From 630D-37 sp046292855 (GTDB lineage: Bacteria > Chloroflexota > Anaerolineae > Anaerolineales > Villigracilaceae), in the NCBI GenBank assembly GCA_046292855.1, contig JBKBPX010000019.1, forward strand, positions 1 through 26,959: a DNA stretch of 26,959 bases. The letters run 5' to 3'. Position 1 is the first letter of the stretch, and each line of letters opens with the position of its first letter. The notes beneath the pieces were generated by a model. It saw only the letters and a program-made list of their open reading frames with translations. It did no database searches and was not told the DNA's origin. The position numbers and the translations under genes were made by a program. This document shows, piece by piece, positions 14,052 to 19,874 of this stretch.

Positions 14052-15778
14052 GACAAACTCTGCCGGAGAAGGTCGAGCATTTGCAGGGTGAGCAGGTTGC
14101 GCCAGGGCCAGGCATTTTGCATGGCAAGCGGGTCGCCAAAGAAGTTGCCGCCCCAGGTGATATGTTCCCCATCCGGCTGCAGGCCGTGACGAGGCAACGG
14201 TTGCACAGCACGCCAGAAGTTGACCAGCGGTACCTGGTATTCCTGAGCCAGGTTGACAATGATAGCGTTGATTCGATGGTCTCCTTCACGATTATCGGCT
14301 TTGGTGAAAAGGACGGGCACTACTCCTTTGGCAAGGAGATGATCAAGGATACGACGCATGCCACTTTCGAATTTATCGGGAGAATAGGCCTCGCTGGTGC
14401 CAAAGAGGATCAACGCAAAAGAGGGGCGATGGAGGCGCAATTCACAATCCAGGCGGGTCTCTTCGGCCAGACATTCTTGGGAGCGCGCCGGCTCAAAGAG
14501 TGTTACAGTGGTAAACCCCGATCCGGCGGCCAGGCTTCGGCGCGCAAAGGAGCCGGAAAAGTAATCCACCGTAGCCTGCAGCGCGGCATAATCCCCTAAA
14601 TCATAGTTTCCCTGATCAAACGCATCTAAAAACCAGGAGGCAGAAGCATTGCCATCGCCGATTTTGGAGAAGGCACGGGGATTGTTGCCGGCCTCTATGC
14701 CTTTCTGATAGGCTTCTTTCATCTTGTCAGAGATGCCGGAAGGCAAGATTGGCCATTCCTGCCAGACGGTAGGGGTAGCCGTGAAGGGAATCGGAGTAGG
14801 GGTCATTTCCAGTTTCCCCATAGGCAAATCGTTCAGACCGCGCCAGACGGCATCTATGCTTTGCAAAGCGGTCAGATTGCGCCAGGGCCAGGCATTTTGC
14901 ATAACCAGCGGATCATCAAAAAAGTTGCGGGAAAAGGTGAGATGGAAGCCATCCGGGCTGAGGCCATGATTGGGTAAGGGTTGAACGGCACGCCAGAAGT
15001 TCCAGAGCGGCACCTGGTAATCGTAAGCGACCCGAGCAATTGCCAAATTGATGCTGTGATCGCCCTCCAGGTTGTCAGCTTTAGTGGCCAGAATGGGCAC
15101 TACGCCCTGGGCCAATACACGCTCGACAATTTGCCGCAGGTAACGTTCGTAGGTTTCGGCAGGCTTCTTTCCCCACCAGGTTTCCATGCTGATAATGACA
15201 ATGCTGGGATTATAGACGCGCAGCTCACAATCAAGAGGGGATTCATCAGGACGGCAATAGCTCGGATCAGCGCGGAAAGGCGCCAGCACGGCAGCTACAT
15301 TGAAGCCTCCCTTCACGGCCAGGCTGGTACGCGACCAGGAACCCCTAAAATGGTCTATTGTCGGTTGGAGATAGGTGTAGTCCGTTCCCAGGCTATATTC
15401 GCCAGGATGATCGAAGACCGAGAGGAAGTAGGATTCCACGTTTTGACAATCACCAATTTTAGAGAAGCGGTAAGGATTCCGCCCCTGAGCCAGCCCTTGC
15501 CGGTAGATTTCCTTCATGCGCGCCGAAACGGTGGGGACAACCGGCCACTCCATCCACAGCTCCGGAGGCGGGGTGTTCGGCGTAGGAGTAGTTTCGGCTG
15601 GGACGATGCTCGGGGTGGAGGAGAGGCTCAGGGTCCCTCCTGATTGCGCTGTGAGGGTGGGCAATCGGCCGGCGGATGGCAGCGTGGCTGAGGGGGCGAT
15701 CTGCGTCGGAGCGGGAAGAGCAGTCGAACAAGCTGTCAAGAAAAGGAAAAAGGCTATTATTTTGCGAAAGGCGTGCAT
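14045..15778 (-). CDS. lipoprotein with two tandem SGNH-hydrolase-like domains lacking the usual serine
   Basis: The 577-residue protein has a lipoprotein signal (FFLFLTACS, lipid-attached Cys17) and a Ser/Thr/Pro-rich linker (about 20-73). Two copies of one domain follow, about 75-318 and 339-573, offset by about 260-265 residues and joined by the linker TPTPIPFTATPT. Each copy has RFSKIGD/AFSKIGD, a C-x8-C pair (Cys175/184 and Cys436/445), TKADN.EGDH, VPL.NFWRAVQPLP and the Asp-x-x-His motif PDGFH/PDGEH (His279, His539), ending QNAWPWRNL. The layout is SGNH/GDSL-like, but the nucleophile serine after GD is Cys111 in copy 1 and Gly376 in copy 2. It may thus bind a glycan rather than cleave an ester, or copy 1 may use cysteine. 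It overlaps the upstream SGNH gene by 22 nt and ends the MBOAT operon. Confidence 0.82.
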   Translation of the reverse strand: MHAFRKIIAFFLFLTACSTALPAPTQIAPSATLPSAGRLPTLTAQSGGTLSLSSTPSIVPAETTPTPNTPPPELWMEWPVVPTVSARMKEIYRQGLAQGRNPYRFSKIGDCQNVESYFLSVFDHPGEYSLGTDYTYLQPTIDHFRGSWSRTSLAVKGGFNVAAVLAPFRADPSYCRPDESPLDCELRVYNPSIVIISMETWWGKKPAETYERYLRQIVERVLAQGVVPILATKADNLEGDHSINLAIARVAYDYQVPLWNFWRAVQPLPNHGLSPDGFHLTFSRNFFDDPLVMQNAWPWRNLTALQSIDAVWRGLNDLPMGKLEMTPTPIPFTATPTVWQEWPILPSGISDKMKEAYQKGIEAGNNPRAFSKIGDGNASASWFLDAFDQGNYDLGDYAALQATVDYFSGSFARRSLAAGSGFTTVTLFEPARSQECLAEETRLDCELRLHRPSFALILFGTSEAYSPDKFESGMRRILDHLLAKGVVPVLFTKADNREGDHRINAIIVNLAQEYQVPLVNFWRAVQPLPRHGLQPDGEHITWGGNFFGDPLAMQNAWPWRNLLTLQMLDLLRQSLSR

Positions 15779-16872
15779 AGGGCCTCAAGGAGGGAGGGAA
15801 TTAAGCGTTGGGCAAATTCAGCTTCGGCATGAGGGGAGAGATGAATGGCGCTATTGGTGAATTCGGCATCGGGGATCCAATCCCAGGCATCTACGAAGGG
15901 AAGCTCATGGACAGTGACAAAATCATGGAGGAGGGTTCGATACTCATCATAAGCCCAGCGCGGATAATAAAAATTATAGCGGAGATGGCTGTTTTTTCCG
16001 GAAGCGATCAGGATCGGTTCGTTAACCAGGAGCAGGCGCGGCGGAGCAATTTGCTCGATGCCCGCCCTGAGCAAATCCCAGGTAAGCGCATCGGTCGGGA
16101 GCACAGGGCCTTGCCAGTCATGGAAGCGCACATCCTCGGAAAAATCGCGCTGGGCCGGGGTGTAGTGAGGAGGATAGGCCTGGTCTACGCCAGTGGCCGC
16201 CCAGATCACGCCGAGCAGTTGCAGACGGGCCCAATCGGCCAAGGCGCGTCGCTGTGCGATCAAGGTGCGCTGCCAGAAGGTAGGAACGGAGAGCTTGGCC
16301 TGATCCAGGGGCAGGTGATAGCTTTCGATCAGAGCACGGAGGGCTTGAGCATTGCTCTGGATGAGGGGAGAATCAAGCTGGGTATCCGCTGCCAGAGATT
16401 CCAGCGTGACAAACCAGATGAGGGCATCCGGCCGGTAGCGCCGGGCGGTCTCCAGGATGAGCAAATCTTTGGTGAGCGAAAGTGTGGGGTAGCCAAGATT
16501 GTAGAAGCGCAGGGTTTTGTCACCGCAGGTCAGGCCGGCGGAGTTCCAGTGCGTCGTTCGGGTCTCTTCCGGGCGTAGCAAAGTGCCCCAGATGGAGGAA
16601 TCGCCCAATACCAGGATGCGAAATTCTTGGGAGGATTTCGGCGTGCCATCCAGGAGGTGAGCGGCAAAGAGCGCGTCGAGGTCACCGATGCTCAAATTGT
16701 GGGCTTCCAGGATGTTTTCTCCAAAAGGGAAACGTGGTCGGCCCGGAAAAAAGCGGTTATACAGGGAAAATCTGCCCAAGGCCGAAGGAAAAGCGGCAAA
16801 GGCCAGGTCAAAAAGCAGGAATAACAGGGTGGCTTTCAGCAAAATTGCCCAGGGACGCGGCGTCTGGCTCAT
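15757..16872 (-). CDS. membrane-anchored SGNH-hydrolase-like protein (DltD/AlgX-type partner of an MBOAT)
   Basis: The 371-residue protein has one N-terminal membrane anchor (about 8-27) and an extracytoplasmic SGNH domain. RILVLGDSSIWG carries the presumed nucleophile Ser92, with block II-like NLGYPTLSLTKDLLIL and C-terminal FTNSAIHLSPHAEAEFA holding the presumed histidine. In MBOAT systems such as DltB/DltD, AlgI/AlgX and PatA/PatB, the SGNH partner passes the acyl group from the membrane enzyme to a cell-surface polymer. The ATG overlaps the MBOAT stop by 4 nt, and the gene's own 3' end overlaps the tandem-domain lipoprotein by 22 nt, so all are made together. The polymer and acyl group are unknown. 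No lipobox is present; it is anchored by its N-terminal helix. Confidence 0.8.
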   Translation of the reverse strand: MSQTPRPWAILLKATLLFLLFDLAFAAFPSALGRFSLYNRFFPGRPRFPFGENILEAHNLSIGDLDALFAAHLLDGTPKSSQEFRILVLGDSSIWGTLLRPEETRTTHWNSAGLTCGDKTLRFYNLGYPTLSLTKDLLILETARRYRPDALIWFVTLESLAADTQLDSPLIQSNAQALRALIESYHLPLDQAKLSVPTFWQRTLIAQRRALADWARLQLLGVIWAATGVDQAYPPHYTPAQRDFSEDVRFHDWQGPVLPTDALTWDLLRAGIEQIAPPRLLLVNEPILIASGKNSHLRYNFYYPRWAYDEYRTLLHDFVTVHELPFVDAWDWIPDAEFTNSAIHLSPHAEAEFAQRLIPSLLEALCTPFAK

Positions 16873-18254
16873 GGTTGGCCTCCAAACAGGATGCTGAAGA
16901 CATGCCAGGCGGCAGAAGGGCTAGAAAGGGCAAAGAAGACCCAGCCCAGAGTCACATAGTGAAAATTGAGGATGGCACCGCCGGCATTTAGCCAGGGTTG
17001 CCAACGCGGCGCAATCTGCCAACGCGGACGAATCCACTCGCTCCAGCGGTTATGCAGGAAAAGTCCCAATCCATGCCAGGCGCCCCAGAGGACGAAATTC
17101 CAGGTCACGCCATGCCAGAGGCCGATCAAGAGCATGGTGCTGAATTGCGTGGTGAGGAGGATTGCTGTGGGAGAGAGGCCGGTTCTGCGCAAGGAACGGG
17201 TGAAGGGATTGAAAAAGTAGGCACGGAACCATTGGGTAAGGGTCATGTGCCAGTTATTCCAAAACTGGGTCAGATTGGGTTTCTGGTAAGGGCGGTTAAA
17301 GTTTTCGGGCAGATGGATGCCAAAGAGGTGCGCCAGCCCAATGGCGATGTCGGTATAACCGCTAAAATCCCAGTAGATTTGCCAGGCATAGGCATAGAGC
17401 ACGCCCCAACTCCAAAGAGACGAGCGGAGTTCCCAGGCATTGTGATCGTTCAAGGCGATGAGCGCCAGAGTGTCGGCCAGGACAAATTTCTTGAGCAGGC
17501 CGAGGCTCAGGCGCTCGCTGGCCTGGAGAAGGTCGGCAGAGGTCAGGCGGAAAGGACGGCGCAGGTCCTGGATGAAGCGCTCCAGGCGGTCAATGGGGCC
17601 GGCGGTGAGGGCCGGGAAGAAAAGCACGTAGGTGATGTATTCGGCAAGTGATACGATGGGGAGGCGACCCGTCTGGCGATCGCGCAGGGTATGGATAAGG
17701 CGGAAGGCGATGAAGGAAAACCCCAGCCAGCGGATATCAGCGGCAGCGGCGCGGGCAATGTCCTGACGGGTAAACAGGCGCAGCCATTCGCTCACCTGGC
17801 GGGTGAGGGATGGGGTCTTGAGCACAATGAAAATGACGAGCAACAGCCCGATTGCGAGAGAGGGCGCGTGCTTCCCGCGCAAGAGCATGGCTAACGGAAG
17901 CAGAAGCAGGAATATCAGGAGGACATGATAGGGCGCCGGCGGCGTGGATGCAGTGAGAGGGAAGGTCCAGGGCAGGAAACGTGTCAGGGAGAGGCCAAGC
18001 ACAATGGCCAGGATGGTAAACAGCGCAGGGAATTGGGCTCGCCAGGAAGTCTCAGCGGGGGTGACAATCCGCCAGGTCAGGATCACCAGGACAATGGTGG
18101 CGGTCGGCAGGTAAAAATCCAGGCCGCGAATGGGGAGAGAGGGCTGGAGCAAATAGAGCGCCAGAATGCTCAGGAAAAACAGGATCGGGCGACGCAGTTT
18201 CTCCCCAGGCCAGAGTGCCAGGGCTGCAAAAATCAGGATGTAAGGCAAACTCAT
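16869..18254 (-). CDS. MBOAT family membrane O-acyltransferase (DltB/AlgI-like)
   Basis: The 461-residue product has about eleven hydrophobic segments. Conserved MBOAT blocks are FFPALTAGPIDRLERF (about 211-226), YWDFSGYTDIAIGLAHLFGI, the FWNNWHMTLTQWFRAYFFNP helix and LLIGLWHGVTWNFVLWGAWH, which contains the invariant histidine. These enzymes move an acyl group from an intracellular donor across the membrane to an extracellular acceptor. The ATG at 18254 follows the upstream lipoprotein stop by 2 nt (TGA-CC-ATG) and has no strong Shine-Dalgarno sequence, so translation is probably coupled. A longer open frame upstream is rejected because it merely overlaps the lipoprotein gene and encodes polar, Arg-rich sequence. 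The following genes encode SGNH partners, as expected for an acylation system. Confidence 0.92.
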   Translation of the reverse strand: MSLPYILIFAALALWPGEKLRRPILFFLSILALYLLQPSLPIRGLDFYLPTATIVLVILTWRIVTPAETSWRAQFPALFTILAIVLGLSLTRFLPWTFPLTASTPPAPYHVLLIFLLLLPLAMLLRGKHAPSLAIGLLLVIFIVLKTPSLTRQVSEWLRLFTRQDIARAAAADIRWLGFSFIAFRLIHTLRDRQTGRLPIVSLAEYITYVLFFPALTAGPIDRLERFIQDLRRPFRLTSADLLQASERLSLGLLKKFVLADTLALIALNDHNAWELRSSLWSWGVLYAYAWQIYWDFSGYTDIAIGLAHLFGIHLPENFNRPYQKPNLTQFWNNWHMTLTQWFRAYFFNPFTRSLRRTGLSPTAILLTTQFSTMLLIGLWHGVTWNFVLWGAWHGLGLFLHNRWSEWIRPRWQIAPRWQPWLNAGGAILNFHYVTLGWVFFALSSPSAAWHVFSILFGGQP

Positions 18255-18256
18255 GG

Positions 18257-18646
18257 TCAGCGATAGCCGCAGACAAGATGATCGCTCCCTTGCTGGATCA
18301 CCTGATAGGCGCGCAGGGAGAGATCGAGGGATTGTTCCTCGTTTCCATAGGTAGCGATAATCTTCCCCTGGCACTGAACAAGGCTGGTCGTTCCTTCTGT
18401 GCTGACGGTCTGGCACTGCAGTCCCTCCAGGCGCGTCTGGACTGCCTGGAAAGAATCCAGCTCCATCAGGGCACTGCCCTCCCAGTCAGCGCAGGAGAGG
18501 GCGCTCAGGCGCTCGGCGTTCTTTTCTACCAGAGCAGTGACGTATTGCTCGACGGCGCGGGCGGCAGGGTCAGCAGCGGAAGAGGACTGTCCACAGGCAC
18601 TCAGTAAAAACGCAAACGGGAATACAGCCAACAGGATGGTGCGCAT
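18257..18646 (-). CDS. small lipoprotein, NTF2/DUF4878-like
   Basis: The 129-residue product has a lipoprotein signal (MRTILLAVFPFAFLLSACG, lipid Cys18) and a short domain that starts with a helix, AARAVEQYVTALVEKNAERL. Beta-strand-like segments follow (SLVQCQGKIIATYGNEEQSL). This resembles the NTF2-like fold of DUF4878-type lipoproteins, but the match is by pattern only. Four cysteines in the mature domain (LSCADW, LQCQTV, VQCQGK, LVCGYR) could form two disulfides outside the cell. The start at 18646 is supported by GGAGGAG 6 nt upstream; an earlier in-frame start would precede the signal peptide with polar residues. It is the first gene of the MBOAT/SGNH operon. Function unknown. Confidence 0.8.
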   Translation of the reverse strand: MRTILLAVFPFAFLLSACGQSSSAADPAARAVEQYVTALVEKNAERLSALSCADWEGSALMELDSFQAVQTRLEGLQCQTVSTEGTTSLVQCQGKIIATYGNEEQSLDLSLRAYQVIQQGSDHLVCGYR

Positions 18647-18676
18647 GTCTTCTCCTCCGAGGAAATGGAATGAGTG

Positions 18677-18766
18677 CACTGCAAAAAGTCACCACAGAGC
18701 ACAACAGAGCTTCCAATCCCCATATGCACTCTGTGCACCCTGTGGTAAACAAGCCTTTTTGCAGTG
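18677..18766. repeat. 90-bp imperfect palindrome (MITE-like or long hairpin)
   Basis: Terminal arms CACTGCAAAAAG (18677-18688) and CTTTTTGCAGTG (18755-18766) are perfect 12-bp inverted repeats. Inner arms ACCACAG (18691-18697) and CTGTGGT (18740-18746) also pair, followed by further CACAACAGAG/CTCTGTG similarity. The element occupies the gap between the helix-hairpin-helix protein gene and the lipoprotein gene. It has no room for a gene and no clear target duplication. It could be a degenerate miniature element or a strong intercistronic hairpin. Confidence 0.8.
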
Positions 18767-18782
18767 GAGTCAAAGCATGGAA

Positions 18783-19235
18783 TCAGACACGGCGACCGCC
18801 TTTGAGTTCGGATTGGAGTTTCTTGAGGCCTTCCCAATCGCCTTGAGCGGCCAGGCGTGCCTGTTCGATCCAGCCATGCGGATCCAACATCTGCAATTTT
18901 GCCTGACGTAAAATCGAGGCAATATGGGCCGGATCGCTGGAGGCCAACTGGGCGAAAGTGGAAATTCCGGCCTCCTTCAAGAGGGCGGCGACTTTCGGAC
19001 CAATGCCCTCCAAGATGGTCAGATCGTCTTCCGCTTTCGCTTCGTCGTGCGTCACGGCGGGGAGATGTCCTTCGCCAGAATGGCCTTCCTGTCCCTTCTC
19101 AGCGGCCTGGGGCTGTCCCTTGCGGCTGACCCACCAGCCAACCAGCACAATGAAGACAAAGAAAGCTAGGAGAACCCACAATAGCCATCCAAGTGAGGTA
19201 TCCACCTTGCCCTCAGATAAGAAAAAAGCGCCCAT
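18783..19235 (-). CDS. single-pass membrane protein with C-terminal helix-hairpin-helix domain
   Basis: The 150-residue protein has one membrane helix (about 16-35, LGWLLWVLLAFFVFIVLVGW), a charged Gly/His/Glu-rich linker (38-70) and a helix-hairpin-helix domain (about 71-133). The latter has DDLTILEGIGPKVAALLKEA, then GISTFAQLASSDPAHIASIL and a second half ending DPHGWIEQARLAAQGDWEGL. Such domains (DUF4332/HHH_5-like) bind DNA in soluble proteins; here the domain is tethered to the membrane, and its target is not known. The ATG at 19235 has AGGAGG 6 nt upstream, which rules out a longer open frame extending into the nitroreductase gene. It follows the nitroreductase gene by 22 nt. Confidence 0.88.
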   Translation of the reverse strand: MGAFFLSEGKVDTSLGWLLWVLLAFFVFIVLVGWWVSRKGQPQAAEKGQEGHSGEGHLPAVTHDEAKAEDDLTILEGIGPKVAALLKEAGISTFAQLASSDPAHIASILRQAKLQMLDPHGWIEQARLAAQGDWEGLKKLQSELKGGRRV

Positions 19236-19257
19236 CGTTACCTCCTGTGAAAAGGTT

Positions 19258-19815
19258 TTATTCCATCCAGGTCGTCCGATCCTCAAAGCCTGGACGGGGT
19301 GTACTCTCAGGTACGAACTCAGGATAGCCAACGTAGATGAAGCCCAGCAGGTGCTGTTGCGGATCAAAACCCAAAAAGGCCTTGATGTGGGGATCGTAAG
19401 CCCATTCGCCTGTACGCCAGATAGCACCAAGCCCTTCCGCATGGGCTGCCAGAAGTAAATTTTGGATGGCCGCTGCGACAGCGCACACGTTTTCAATCTC
19501 CAATACCTTCGGTTCGCTGGGGCGGTCAACACCAACAGCAATGACCACAGGTGCGCGAAGCGGCAGGGAACGCGTCTTTTCATAAGCTTCCGAAGGCAGA
19601 TCAGGCTGACGGGCATGCTGGGATTCGACCATCGCATCGCCCAAACGTTGCCGCGCCTCTCCGCTCAAGACAACAAAGCGCCAGGGACGAACTTTGAAGT
19701 GATTTGGCGCCTGTACGGCCGCCAGGAGCAGTTTTTCAATCACAGGGCGCGGTATAGGATCGGGTTTGACTTTGCCAATAGAATGACGCGTGTGAATAGC
19801 AGTAAAGACATCCAT
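19258..19815 (-). CDS. nitroreductase family FMN-dependent oxidoreductase
   Basis: The 185-residue protein has the family's opening (DVFTAIHTRHSIGKVKPDPI) and FMN-contact segments: APNHFKVRPWRFVVLSGEAR (about 36-55), the ENVCAVAAAIQNLLLAAHAE helix and GLGAIWRTGEWAYDP. It ends with LLGFIYVGYPE, as in YdjA/TdsD-type enzymes. These use NAD(P)H and FMN to reduce nitro, quinone or other electron-poor substrates; the natural substrate cannot be read. The ATG has AAAGGAGG 6 nt upstream. It lies 59 nt after the pyruvate phosphate dikinase gene, with a strong stem-loop in the gap. Confidence 0.9.
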   Translation of the reverse strand: MDVFTAIHTRHSIGKVKPDPIPRPVIEKLLLAAVQAPNHFKVRPWRFVVLSGEARQRLGDAMVESQHARQPDLPSEAYEKTRSLPLRAPVVIAVGVDRPSEPKVLEIENVCAVAAAIQNLLLAAHAEGLGAIWRTGEWAYDPHIKAFLGFDPQQHLLGFIYVGYPEFVPESTPRPGFEDRTTWME

Positions 19816-19837
19816 AAGCTTCCTCCTTTGGGGAGCA

Positions 19838-19867
19838 GGAGGGACTCAAAGTGAACTGAGTCCCTCC
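19838..19867 (-). other. strong intercistronic stem-loop between the dikinase and nitroreductase genes
   Basis: GGAGGGACTCA (19838-19848) and TGAGTCCCTCC (19857-19867) make a perfect 11-bp stem with an 8-nt loop, starting 7 nt after the dikinase stop codon. No T-tract follows on the minus strand, so it is a weak terminator at best. It may protect the 3' end of the dikinase message or lower expression of the downstream genes. Confidence 0.75.
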
Positions 19868-19874
19868 CTGAACC

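Noticed and set aside
14981..16578. Plus-strand open frames of 220 and 256 codons opposite the SGNH genes
   Set aside because: The minus-strand frames have signal sequences, motifs and operon overlaps; the plus-strand ones have no recognisable content.
16869..18416. Longer form of the MBOAT protein starting at 18416
   Set aside because: The extra 54 residues overlap the lipoprotein gene and are polar; the ATG at 18254 begins directly with the first membrane helix.
18783..19637. Longer form of the helix-hairpin-helix protein starting at 19637
   Set aside because: The extension is read out of frame through the nitroreductase gene; a strong AGGAGG precedes the ATG at 19235.
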